DNA of 64,000 nucleotides from Lagopus muta (taxonomy: Eukaryota; Chordata; Aves; Galliformes; Phasianidae), in contig NC_064440.1 in assembly GCF_023343835.1 (NCBI RefSeq), positions 30,945,537-31,009,536 on the forward strand, in the 5' to 3' direction. The notes under the pieces were generated by a model. That model searched no databases and had not been told where the DNA came from. It saw nothing but the letters and a program-made list of their open reading frames with translations. The position numbers and the translations under genes are program-made. Position 1 is the first letter of the stretch. Every line of letters begins with the position of its first letter. Positions 8,367 to 21,600 of the stretch are shown piece by piece.

Positions 8367-11300
8367 ATCACTGTTAAGAAAGAAAGATTTTGTCAGATGT
8401 CATGAATCCACTGGATCTATAGTATTAAAACACAACGCTAAGCAAGGCACTTAGCCTTTCTTGTCATTGCAGTTGAGTAGAAAATAGTCTGGAACTGTTT
8501 AGTCCACCTGGTTATTCCACTGTCATAGTGGGAAATGTGGATAAACACATGGTCTTCCGGAGGTAAAGCCATACTGCACCACTGATGTAAATACTTCTTT
8601 CTCTGCCTTTTCTGAGGACCAATTATTTCATCTTTTCACATCATTCGACTGAAGGTGTTTGGTTTCGTACATACCTTTGATTTGCAGATGCAATCCTGAG
8701 ACACAACAGCAGTAAATGAACGACGTTCCCTCCCACAGCAACGGAATTCCACAGACTACCATGTAGGTAATTCTTATTGGCATTTAAGTATTAAATTAAC
8801 TGCTCAAGTATGTGCCTAACAGACAAATCACATTAATGAGCACATGCGCTGGCAAGACGTCAATTAAAGTTCAACTAAATTACTTTGCTTATTCATAGCT
8901 TCAGAAATTAGGGGCATGATTAATCCTCATAGCTCCCAGACTGCAAATATCTATAATGATTACAACAATATTTTACAGCATGCTACCAACACTTTTAAAA
9001 GAATTTTCATACTGTCCTTTGTTGTTTTTTTTTTTTTCCTGGGGAGACAAGAGGCTTTCAATAAAGTATTTTGACACATGTTTCCCGTAATTTGTTTGTG
9101 GAACCACATAAATATTTATAAACACTTAAACTACGCTTTCAAGAATTCTCGCCAAACCTTTTGTGTCTCAAATCTTGAAGTTACTCCATTCTTTCTTTTT
9201 CCCCTTCCCAGTTTCCAATACATTAGAAACAAAAGAGATTAAAGGGACAGTAGGTGTTCTTAGGTTAAGTAACATCTCATTCCCAAACAGCACACGGAAC
9301 AGCTGATTGCTGGGAGGGAAACACTTCCCATCTCCATAGCCACCCTGTTATCCAGTTAGTGCCTCCAAGTACTGGAGCTACCTGCTTTCTAAGCTATTAC
9401 CAAATACGAGATGAATTTCTGATGCAGAGCTCTGATAACAGTCTCGATAACCTGTCTCGAGGCTGGGAAATACCGGACGTGTCGTAAGAACAATTTTTAG
9501 TCTAGAGGTCTGTGAGCTCACCCTCCAGCAGGGTGTCTCCCCAGAGGAACAGAGAGCATTCTCCCATTAAGACTTTATATAGTGGTAGAGGAAAAAGTGA
9601 ATAAATTATATTACATAAAGTGAAATCAAAGATATCGCTGCAGTATAACTGCAATACCCCAGATAGCGCTAAGTAGCTTCTTTGCCAGTTAATTACTTTG
9701 AGACTACATTAACTTTTGTGAACGCTGAAAGTGTCTGTCACCATGGCATGCACATGTGAAATCTGCAGACGTCTCAGAATGGAGCAATAAAAAGAAGCCA
9801 GACTGTTACCTTTCCCTCAGAATAATCTCGTTTTATACCTCTTATTTTTTCCAGTCTCGTTTCTCCTCCTCTTGCCCTATGACGACTCTGTAAAATAAAT
9901 AAATAAAGTAATATTTACTTGAACTGCTGTAATAAGGCATGGCTTACAGTTTGGTCCTATTCTTTTTCGTTCAAGACAGAATAAAAAGTTGACAATTTCT
10001 GGGTACATTCTTTTTTTTTTAATGAGAGAAGGGGAAAAAGTATGAATGGTTTGCAGATTAGAAATTCAAATGCAAACGTATGAAAGTCATCCATCAACGT
10101 TACTGCATCATGTTCATCCACAGTCTAAAATGAGTACAGTGCAGACTGTAACAGCTCAGGAATTTTAACAAAGGATTCCAGGACTGGCCAGACAAGAAGC
10201 AGATGAAGGCAAAAATTCAGATTTAAACAGAAAATGTCTCAGTGCAGTAGAACAATGTGAGGGCTGTCCTGGACTACAGACATGCTTCTTTAGAAAATGA
10301 TAGAAAAAAAGAAGTGCAAAAACTAACTGTACCAAGTAACAATTGACATGCTGAAACTGTAGAGATACGGAGACAAAGAAATGGTTGCTCATAATAAAGC
10401 TATGCAAAAATGAAATTTGAACAAGTAAAAAACCAACATCCTGGAATGTCTGAAATGCCACTTCCATATAGTAATTTCTATGGTTATCAAAAAGGAGGAC
10501 ATATAGAAACATCAGAGAAAAAAATATAACATGCAAAGAAAACTATACTTAACTTTGTACAAACCATCACAGTACATGGACTTATGGACCAGTGTATTCT
10601 TCCAAAGATTTTCAGACAGACATTCTACATGCAAAACACTAAATGGTATTGTTGGCTTGTTGCATATTACTTTCCAACCCAAGCCAATGGATTTAGTGAA
10701 CCTTTGATATCACGTCTTAATATTAGGTAATGAAAGATTGTGACTATGCTACACTTGTTACCATCAGCTTTTCTCATTTGACAAGGTCTTCAGTCTCCCA
10801 AATACTGCCATCGCTCAAATTCCACGCACATACACAAACTCAGTTCCAAAACCAACAACACGCGATCACTGTCTCAGTCCCAACGTAGCACAGATGCCCA
10901 CCACGGCATGTGCAGGACCCTCTATGAGACTGCACTCTGGACTTCCTTTCCTAGGCTTTTCCTTATTGTAATCCTTACGTTGATTTGGCAAACGCACAAG
11001 AAAGTGTACTGCATGGGACTGGTGTGGTAGGAATACGCACCCACCCAGCTCTAACAAAACCATAACGAGATGGGAATTGCCACATGAGAGCTAAGATGGG
11101 AAAAAGAAATTTCAGCAGGCCAAGAACAATAACTTGGGACAACCTTAAAACCAGAAAAGATTATTTTTTTCTCCCATCTACTTCCTTAACAGACTAACAT
11201 TTAAACCAAGAAGATCTCCTCAAAAAGGAAAAGCAATAAATATCAATTTAATGTTATTTTTGATAGTTGAAATTCAACTCATTTAATCCTCTTGTTATCT

Positions 11301-14300
11301 TCTGTGTGTTTTGTTTGTTTCTATTTATTTACATTTCTTTACATTACAGGAAAATTAGTATAGTACACATTTCCTCATTATTTTTCTAGTGTATTGCCAC
11401 TGGTCTAGGCAGGCTGAGGTCTCTGCAGTGAAAGCAGCATTAACTGATTACAGGACCAGGGCATACAATAAACTGGTGGGATTGATGCTGAATGTGAATG
11501 TAATGACATCACGCCCACAGTGCTGCAAGTATGATTTTTACCTGACTCAATGTGCTGCTTCTCACTTTATAATTAGAAGCTAGATTTATTATTACATGCT
11601 ATTGAGAAGGCCAACACCTCTCATGGTTTCACTTAGAAGTTCCTTACAGAGACCTATGGAGTACCTCATCCAAAGACAAGTCTGTGCATGGCTCACTGCA
11701 GAACGTGTTGGGATAATGAGAAATCACTACAGCTTTTTTGAATACACGCCAAGTACGTTTTGGCTCTCAATGTTAAAAAGGCAAATTTCAGGCTCTCTTC
11801 TATGCTGTGAAGAAGCTTAAGGGAAATGGCTTTTCTAACAGTAGGCTCAGAACTAAGTTTCCCATAAAATATTCAGCTGAGTTCAAACTGATTTTTTCTT
11901 CTTTATAATGTTGCATAATATCTGAAAATGCCTGCTTATTTGGAGGTTATGTTGCTACGCAACAGCGTCACCTTTCTTGCCTGCTTGTGATGATGAGCAG
12001 GTGGTAATTCCCCCTAAATGTTTTAACCAAACTTGCAAGCAACAACAAAATAGGTAGAAAACTGTTTTCCTGTTGCTTTCATAAGGACAAGCTTATTTCA
12101 GCTAACCTGAATTCTTTTTTCAAGTGGCATGGTGTTCTCTTAGGCACGCAGACTCGTGAAAAAACAGAAAGCCCAAGTTTAAGTTTCACAAAGACACAAA
12201 AAATATCCAAAGAAGTTGAAAAGAAAGGAGCTGTGCAGCACAGCCCAATCGTGTGTATGGCACAGGCCTGATATTAGCAGAGGGAGAATCAAAAACCTCA
12301 TTTCTGAGAGGCATTATGCATGTGTTTACCCAACTATTTAATAAACCATAGAAAATGAGGGGCAAGTTACTTAGGAGATAAATGAAAGGCCACGTGAAAG
12401 CATTTGACAATGCCTCAGTACCAATTTTATGCCTCTGTTACAGTGCTGGTATACGATATTTACTAAAACCTGTACAAGATTTGCAGCTCACAGGACTGGA
12501 GAATAATACAAGCCTCTTGATAAACTCACTAAAAGCCTTTGCTCTTCCCATTCAGTACTCTCCGCTATCTTTTTAGCATGTCCATTTCTCCCTTTTTAAG
12601 ACAATACTGGATATACAGATCGAGTGCTGCACTGCTGTGCATTCTTTTACACAGCCATAACACAATCCATGACTGTAACCAATTTTTTTCTTTCAGCCAG
12701 TCCGTAACACTTTGCTTTTCTGGTTCTCTGCCTCTCCCTGTCTGCTTCCTTCTGCCTGCTCTAATCTCAGTCAGGTTTCATAGCCTCAGCCTCCGGGTCT
12801 TTTGCCTGACACGCCGCTCTATCCTCTCCATCACCTCTCACGCTATCATTTTTGCTTAGTAAAGGAATGATTGGCACAAGAAAAAAGAAAAATGAGGAAA
12901 TCAGAGACAATATTTTTTCCACAAAAGAGAGACCAGAGACTTCTAAAGCAATCTATGTGGTACACTGTTAATTCAAATTCATGTAAGTGACCTTAAATTG
13001 GCTGGATTACAAATCAAGAAGCAAAAATAGAATAGCTCAGTTCCTCCTTTGTTATGGAAATACTCTCTGCATGAAAAAAGTTTATGATAAGCTGGCCTGT
13101 GACCTTTGTGAGTATTGCTCTGCAATATGAGAATTCACTAGCGAAAAATCAGATTTTCAGTGCTTGCTACTTATAACTCTATCTGAAGGCACACAAAACT
13201 ACATGTGAACCTTTAAACATTACTGAAAACTTGAAATTGTAGGAAAAACCCACAAAAAATACCAAACTCGCTCAAAACAAATTCAAAACAGCAACCCAAC
13301 ACTGAAAACATTTCTTCCGTTACATCTGAAATTATTATTAACACAGTAAAGTCAGTAGTTTCTGGTTTCTCATCTCTGCCTAAATCTGTACAGTTAAACA
13401 GTACTGCATAGATTTATTCCATCAAGTTTGGATATTGTAGCCATGAGTGCACCGTGGGCAAAATTTAAGCAAATGATTACACAGCCATATTCAGAAAATC
13501 TGAATAAATGAAGGAAGGAGGAACTCCTCAGATGGCCTTCTGCAGTACGGAAGTACCAAGATGGACTAAATTAAAGATTCAAAGCACCACACTTCTGCTT
13601 CATCCAACATGAATACGTGCATTATCTTTAACCTTATTTGGTTGTGTTTATCTTTGTGTCAGTGTGCATATCAATATTTTCTCTAAGTTTCTGACTGTGT
13701 CACTGGTTCACAGAGTGTGAATTTTTTCCATTTCAACGCATTACCTGTCTGCTTTACTTCATGCCAGTTGTTTGCTTCACAAAGAAGAGTTCCTGATGGC
13801 TTGCTACAAATGAACGCTGGAGATAACCACAAATAACAAGGCTGAGACTGGACCAGCTTTTCTGGTTCTGCTACATTAACAGCACACAGAAATCTTTATT
13901 TCTTTTGGCTAAACAAGAGTTTGGACAGGTAGTTTAAAAAGGTGCTCGTCTAATTTCTCTGCAGCTCTTCAACTGAACACAGACCGTGAGCCATGTAGCT
14001 GGATAAAAAGATTTTCAGGGAAACACAGAATTCCACTCTCTGGTATTTACTCAAAATAAAGGACTGGAACTCATTACTTTAAATGTTCATTATCTGTGAG
14101 ATGGCTTCTGGAATACTTGCAGAAAGAAGGCGATGCTGCTGTGCCACCTCACCCTAACGTTCCACCAGGCACGAGCACAGGTAAATACTTTTCCTGGATT
14201 ATGAACACCACAGAAACTGGGCTTCATCATAGGCAGAGCATCGTATTTCAAGTCTGTTCTCTGCAGTAGGACTCCTGATGGGAGATTGGTATTGGAAGCA

Positions 14301-14955
14301 TCAATACTATTTGTGATACCTCGAGGTTGCTACGTTCATTGATCGCTCTGAATGTTAATGGTCATTTAATCGCATGTGCGATGCAGCGGCAAGCATTCTG
14401 TAAAGGTTAACGAAGCCTTTAGGCAATTATGATCCTTACAAAATTCCCTGACCTTTGCATAAAAATTTGTTCCTCTAAAATATTGCTACTGACAGTGTGT
14501 GTTTCACTGAGGAGGGAAAGTCCCTGCCTTTGTAACTGCTGGGTGTGGAGATGGAGGCAGAGAGTGAAAGAGACACTGGAGTAAAGCATCATTAGACTTC
14601 TCGCAACATACACGCAGAATTAATACTCACAGAAAGCATTCATTAAAATAGATCAGAAACGCTTTCAGAAAATGGAGGCCCAAAATTCACTGGCAGCGTT
14701 TGGGAAAGAAATGTGTAGTGTTGGTACGTCTCAGGGATACAATTCAAGAGGAGGACTGCAGTTCTCCCACGCACACAAAAGGTTTGCTAAAGCTGCCACA
14801 ACACACACAGATAGAGAGATGGCTGGAGAAGCAAGCTGAAAAGCACGCTCAGAACTGTGTCAGTGAAGTGACTCCAGTGATTGCCCTCGTCAACCCTATG
14901 TTTTCCTAGTGGTTGTGGAGAACACCACTGTGTCTAGATTAACATTGTTAAGATG

Positions 14956-14998
14956 TACAGATGTACAGATTGTATGTTCCATACAGATGTACAGATTG
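14956..14998. repeat. 17-bp direct repeat, two copies
   Basis: TACAGATGTACAGATTG occurs exactly at 14956-14972 and at 14982-14998, separated by 9 bp. Probably a small local duplication. Confidence 0.85.
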
Positions 14999-16986
14999 AG
15001 TTCCAGAGCATACTGCAGTCCCAGCTGGACTGTACTGTTAGCATATGACAAACACCTTAAGAAGGAGTAAGGAACACTCATGAGGAGCAGTAAGCCTAAA
15101 TGGAAACTTAAAGCCATTACATTAAAATCTGCAGATCTCAGCACAGCCCAGGTAAGACACGTTCAAATTACAGACAACTAGTTCGCTGTACATACCATCT
15201 AGGCACAGAGGCAGTCAGAATGCCCAACTCTATGGCTCCTAGCTTCAGAATACAGCACTCGCTGAGTTCTCAGGACCCAGATCAAGGAGTGCTGATGTAG
15301 GAATTGGCAGAACACCCTAGAGAAAACAAGCACAATATAATTTCTTTTTCTTAGCATTAATATAATGTGGTGGGAAGGTGGGAATAATAATATAAGGTGG
15401 GAAAGAAGGTACTAAGTTATAACTTTTGCACTGAGGCAGGAGGTAGAATACTGTGTTAATAACCTACACTATGCAAATTTTATCATTTGAGTACGTTTCT
15501 CTGAATGCTGGCAAACCAGAGCAAGTGCCAGGAGAGCTGACCCTTTCCCATCCCCTGGGAAGTGCTGGTGTCTCAGACTTCCAGGGCTGGGTGCTCAGTG
15601 CTCCTTTAGGCCTGTGCTGTTCATCATCAAGTGTAGCACACTTGTTCTGCAATGATCCTGTCATTTGTTCTTTCATTTAAACTGTAGCACACAGAAAACA
15701 AAGCAACAAATCTATAGGACTGCATTTTTTTCCCCAGTTGGTCTTAGTTCATGGTAATTATATTTCTTCATAATAAGACAGCAATATTTAGTATCTAACG
15801 CTGCTTACACAATCGTCATTTTAAACATATTAAATCCCTTCTGAAAATAACAATAATAATACATTTATTTCCAGCCTCACTAATCTAGTCGGCAGCTGAA
15901 AGGCACACTGATAGCTGACCAGCAAGCTGAATGTTTCTAGTTCTAAAGGTTCAATGTTTGCAACTCTAGTCTGTGACACAACTGGAAAACTTATTTCCTA
16001 CGGAAACTGTCTGAGCTGCAGATGACTGACTTTTGTTCTGGGCTATGGGACTTACATAAGATTTCTGTCACAAAACAGCATTTTGGCTAAAGGAGGGAGC
16101 AGAGACCACGCATTGGCTGCTCAACAGATGCAGCTGTAAGGCAACCCTCCCTGGTAAAGCTCTCAATAAAATGCTGTCATCGTTGATACATGCCAGACTG
16201 AGTCCTCCTCAGCTAAGGAGGTGCCTTTTAGTTGTCCCATGTAATTCACCTCCTACCTTGCTAGTGCCAGCAGAGAGAAGCATTTGAAGACCATTTTGTT
16301 CCATGCATCCTTTGGAGCAGCAGAAGTTAGAGGAGGAGGAAAGCACATCAGTGAGGGAACTGAAAAATACAAGGCAGAAGCTTTATCTATGCCAAATATT
16401 TTTAGCTCACAGCTGTGAAAAAAGGAGGGCAAGTTTTTTTGTGCACATACCTCTGCTTGCGAAGAAGAGAGAAACTGAGCTGCACAGGTAATCTCTCTGG
16501 TCCCTCAGCCAATCAGATACCGTGCAAAAGTTTTCAGAACTTACAGGTTTGGGCTCTTAGGTAGTTGCAGATATACTTCTGGGAAGACGATGCACGAGCT
16601 GCAAGAAACAAGCTATTATCACACTGTGTGCTTTGTATGTCCATGATAGCATGAATTTTTATGATGAAGACAATGATTGGCAAATTTGAGGCATGCTTTA
16701 ACAAAACATTTCATTCACATGGTGAAATATAATTCCCAAGGCTAAATGCTCTCAGTGTTCTTTCTTTTTGCTAAGAAATTTTCTAAGAAGAGAGAACCTC
16801 AGGTTAAAGAAATCCTCGCTGACAGCTTATCTGGTTGGCTGGACCTTTCTGAGCCACTTTATGAATGTGCACGGTTGAAACCCTTAAAATCCCGCAACCT
16901 TTAAGGGTGTTTTGCCCAGCGTATTCCTCTTCTGCCTCCAGAGAGCTAACCCTAAGCTTGGCCAGGTAACATACTTCACACTTAAA

Positions 16987-17205
16987 ATCACAGAATTGTT
17001 CGAATTGGAAAGGACATACAGAGGGCATCAAGTCCAACCTCCCCGCAATGAACAGGGACACTCACAGCTCAGAGTACTCAGATCCCCATCCAGTCTTACC
17101 CTGATTGTCTGGGGACGGAGTATACACCACCTCTCTGAGCACCTCCGTGTTTTCCATCCAGAGCACTGTGTACAACCTGACTGACATTCTCTTCATTTGT
17201 AGATC
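16987..17205 (-). mobile_element. CR1 LINE 3'-end fragment (minus strand)
   Basis: On the + strand the piece opens with the reversed CR1 tail (AATCACAGAATTGTTCGAAT, then TGGAAAGGAC ... ATCAAGTCCAACCTCC). It continues through the region that reads CACCTCTCTGAGCACCTCCGT, typical of the CR1 3' UTR. The 5' side is truncated and diverged, and its end near 17205 is approximate. No intact reverse transcriptase is present. Confidence 0.85.
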
Positions 17206-18554
17206 CCAAAGTATGGAAGCACGGAAACAACTGGGTTTGAAGCTCTGAAGTATGCCAAGCCTGTGCAGTACCACCAAGCTGTACTGCAAGCATCACTCAC
17301 AGCTCCATCTTCTTCCTCTGACGTGCTGCAAAATGGCTCCACTCCTGTGCATACAAAAGCAAAGCCCTCAAATACTTCTCGCCACCTTTTGCTTGCGCAG
17401 TTTCCATTTACCCACTGAGAATCTGTTAATGCTTATTGAGCTCCTCTAGCTTCAGTGATCAGGGCTTTTGAAAGATGAGACACTGCTCAGCTGCAAACCA
17501 TTTACTATTTACTTTAGGATTTATTTGGTATTTGATAGAAAAAATTTAAACTCTATTGAATATTCAGTAAATTTGCTACTTGCAACTACTATTGAAAACT
17601 CAGTCCTACCAACTAAACTAAGATCCATTTTCAGAATGGTGAGAAACCAGGGGCTTTTACAGCTTGTCGCTCCCCAGATTTTTCTTCCAGTTACCTTCTG
17701 TGTTCTCTTACAGTGATTTGCTTTGATCATTAAATATAACATATTTTCTTTCAAGTGAAAGATATTTTTCTCCTCTATGTCAGACAAGTTTGTGAAGAAA
17801 GTTAATATTTTTTATTAAAAAAAAACAAAACCTGATACAGTTAGGACAAAAAACCCTGAGCTTTCAGGCATACAAGCTGGCAGCAGCAACAATTTTATTG
17901 CCTGCGCTTTTATAAAGGAGGCTTAACACTTAGGTAGAGCCTCTGGAAATTGATATAAAAAATTGAAAAGAGTAATATTTGAATTAAGCACAGTTTATAT
18001 TTCCCATAGCTAGAGGGCCGATCGAGAAGGTTCTTACAGTATGGCTGTAAGTTCCCTTTTAAGGCAAAGAAATCTAGTCAGAACCAATTGCCATTTCAAG
18101 ACAACTGGATTTGTATTCTAAGACAAAATCTTACCATTATATTTTATACAAAAATAACATTTTGTGCCCAAAAACTGAGTAAAAGCTTTCAGACTTTACA
18201 ATTTACTTTATAGAATATGCATCTGACGTATGAAGCAAGTGGTATACAGCGGTGCCATGGGAAGCTAGCCAATTATACCCGTTAATTGATTTCACAAATG
18301 AGATGAACAACACTTAAGTTAGGACTTCTTTCTTACTGCTGTGCAAGATCTTTACATCCTCAGATCAAGATACAGTACGTGAAAGGCCAAGGTATCTCCT
18401 CTGACAAGATTTAAAGCCCTCTCAAATATGAATGCAAGCAACATGAAATCCCAATCCACATCAACATGGGGTACTAGAATAGCAGCTACAGCAATCATTA
18501 CGTTCAGCTAAAAATGGCCCCCAGAAAACAGGAGGCTGTGAACAAGACCACAGC
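17206..18554. other. unique sequence, nothing recognised
   Basis: AT-rich, with only chance-length open frames (up to 88 codons). A short poly-A patch lies near 17817-17829. Confidence 0.6.
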
Positions 18555-18670
18555 ACACGGGTGTCCAACCTTTTGGCTTGCCTGGGCTGCAGTGAGTGAA
18601 GAGTCTTGGACCACATATATAGGGGACATTACTTTTGTAGGAGTGACCTACATATACTTCCACGGAAACA
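18555..18670. mobile_element. possible fossil hAT-type DNA transposon end
   Basis: The stretch CACGGGTGTCCAACCTTTTG, then GCTTGCCTGGGCTGCAGTGAGTGAAG ... CTTGGACCACATATA, resembles the terminal consensus of old vertebrate nonautonomous hAT elements (GGGTGTCCAA.CTTTTGGCTTCCCTGGGCCACA). I make this call from memory of the consensus. The second terminus is not identified, so boundaries are uncertain and the family is not named. Confidence 0.4.
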
Positions 18671-21600
18671 AAAGCAGACACAAAGAGCACCATAGCACTA
18701 TTTGATGGAGCAAATTCTCCAATACGAAACACTATTTTTCCACGCTGTCAGCTCCCATTAGGTGTGCGTTTTTGCCAGTGATGAACAAAAGCCCACGTGC
18801 CACACTCAGAAACATCTGTACCAGCAGAGATGATCCACTGTCCCTGTTGTCACTGCTGAAACACACCACTCACCGCCTCGCTGTGCTCACATCCACTGTT
18901 TGGTCTCCATACACATTCACTAAGTGTGCAAACGTCAACGGGTGACATTTTTTCTACATGGGAGAATTCAACCTTTGCATCATATGCACTTCCACATCAG
19001 ATGCTATTCTGTCAGCCTGCCCCTCTGCTGCTATCTGTCACACAGCAACAAACCGTAACAGCACACTGGTGGGAAGGTTCAACCTCTACTCCGCCTCTGA
19101 TATCATGGGCCAACAGAATAAATCAGCATGCATTACTGTGGAGCAGCCCTCATTAAATATACACCATAGTTAATGCATATAAATTAAAGACTTAAATTTT
19201 AATGTTTTTTAATGAAAGTAAATAAGAAAGTAAAGCAACGAGAAACATAAAACTAGTGGGATATTTTACTTTGTGAAATTAATGCATCAGGCTGATTCAA
19301 TGGACGTCACTACAATTCTTACGAGCACAGAATCTGGTTAAAATTTTACTCTTCCTGTGCTTCATCCTTCAAAATAGTTGTTCCCAAATGCACACACTGC
19401 CAAAAAGCAACGACATGAATGAGGTGTGATTATAAAACTAGGGATGCTTCCCTCTGGTAAGAGAGGACTTAGGAAAGTTTGGTGAAGAGATGAAATATTC
19501 CATTTGAAAATTCAGAAATAAGGAATTCATGTCGACTGAGAATGGAGTTGTAAATTAACCAAAAAATTGATGACTTTTTCAGCAATCTTGAAACTCAAAT
19601 TCCTTTATCAAAATGGAAACCATGGCTGCACATTTTTCACTGCTCACAGAATTCAGCAAAAACTCCAAAACTTATTTGCCATCAGTTTACCATACAAGTT
19701 GGCACTGCACCACACACTCCCCGTGCCCTGGTTTCAGCCCAGAAGGGTTTGCAGCACACCAATATTTGGTTGGTGCTGAGGATTGATGCTGGGCACAAGG
19801 CAGGAAGAGCTGCTGTCATGACGGCACGGAGCAGGGGGCAGCCACAACACGAGATGTGCTGGGCCATAGGTTGGACACGTCTGCCATAGCAGACCACAGA
19901 CCAACAAGTGAACATCTGAGAGCAATACTGCATAATCATAAACCAAGCAGTAAGATTCACACTGTCTCCTTCTGCAGCACAGTGTTGAAAATGCCACTGC
20001 TGCTTCATCTTTACACTTCTGTGCTCGCCACATCAAAACCAGAGCGATCTATCGACAAACGTAAGTCCTTTCTACCTTACTGCAATCTTCATCTTTTGCT
20101 GCTGCTCTTGTTTCAGAGCCCCATGGGTTTAGGTTCATGTGATCCAAACGCAGAGCAAGCAAATGCAAGTATCAAAGATCATCTGAGCTCATCTGAGAAA
20201 GCAAAGGGATGAAACAGAAAAAAGCCCAGTAAGTATCAGCTAATTAAAAAAATGAAAGAACTGGGATAAAGCTGTGTTTGATTTGGAGATTGAAGCTATG
20301 TTAGCACAATAGAACTTACAGATCACTACTTACCCATGGCTGACCCCAAAATAACAAAGGCCTATTGCTAGGAGCTAATGAAATCATTACCGTTGGGCAA
20401 GTAATCAACAGCCAATCTTCACAACTGCTGTGGATTTACACCGCTTTTAATTTTGCATATAAACTCTGTCCTTCAATAATGGGGATGAAAGACAAAATAG
20501 AGCTACTGATAAGAAATTCTTGGAATAAAGTTGAGTGGGAAAAAAATAGCAGAGAAAAGGGATAAACTACCTAGACTTCTTTCTTCAATAATTATTATAG
20601 GAAAGCAGCAGCAGCATGAGAAATACACAGTTTATACAGCTGCACTTGAAATTTCTCTTAAGCTACGTTTTTGTCTGCTTTCCTTCCAAGCCATCCCCCC
20701 TCATTTAGAAGGAACTGTACTGTGTACTAAATTCAGCATTCTGGCTGAAAATAATTTCAAACTGAGCACCACAGCAGATTCTTTGCTCCTCCTCTGCTCT
20801 GCAGATATTACAGTTGTTCCAACTCATGTTAGTGCAAACTGTGAAAGCCAAAATTGGTTCAGCAGGTGCAGAGCAGATCTGCCAGGTTTAGGGTTTTGTC
20901 TTATTTGCTATTCAGGGGAAGAGACCTGTGCAAGCTCTCTGTTTTGTAGAAGTACCTTTTGTTGTTTACTGGTAATCCTAGCTATCACCAGTAATACCAG
21001 ACAAAGCTTTCTTATTTGGGCTTTGCCTTCTCTCCGTTTATGTAGGACACTGACTTCATTACATGGATTGGCACAGCTATAGGACAAAAGTTTCCTTGCT
21101 CCTTTGGCCTGACCTATAAACAACGAAAACAATTCTATGTTGTAGACCCAGAGAAACCCTGGGATAAATCAAATACTTTTACAATGGCTTTTACTGTTTC
21201 TCAAAAGACATCTTTTTTCTTTTTTGTTATGTTAAGATAACTGGCACTATGACATACGCTTAGTTTTATGACAAATAGTCTTAATTTTTTTTTTATTTTA
21301 CTACTTTTTTCTTAAATTTAGGTCAAGTTTGCAGTACAAGGAGCTATCAGGTGGCAGCAACCCTCAGGAGTTAGTCACTCTCATCCCTTCCGCTTTACTG
21401 TCCCCTCATGGAGACAGTTAGCATTTCTTTTTGGTTATTTAAAATAAAATACTACCACCAAGATGTACAAAATGAGGTTCATACGGTTAACGTTTGTAAT
21501 TACTCACATTTAAAGCCATCCAGCTCTCCATAGCACAGAGGAAAAGCTTTAGTCTGCCTGGAAGCACTGATGTACACGTTGCTCCTTCTGCTGCCCCTGC

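Larger units (their letters stand above)
7691..16986. other. ~9.3 kb of unique AT-rich DNA without recognised genes or interspersed repeats
   Basis: I found no CR1 tail, LTR or coding similarity here. Open frames reach about 120 codons (minus strand, 10165-10536), which is within chance. Simple features are a TC run at 8342-8366, short T-runs near 9030 and 10012, a pyrimidine-rich stretch near 12690-12850, and a small direct repeat at 14956-14998. The sequence is compatible with an intron or intergenic region. Confidence 0.6.

Noticed and set aside
19728-19920. Possible degraded avian ERV LTR (TGGTTTCAGCCC ... GGTTGGTGCTGAGGATTG)
   Set aside because: Some words recall an avian LTR, but no paired LTR, clear TG...CA ends or target duplication could be identified. 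The resemblance is too weak without a profile search.
20531-21082. 183-codon + strand open frame as a novel gene
   Set aside because: No recognisable domain, low-complexity hydrophobic patches, and a length within chance for six frames of 64 kb.
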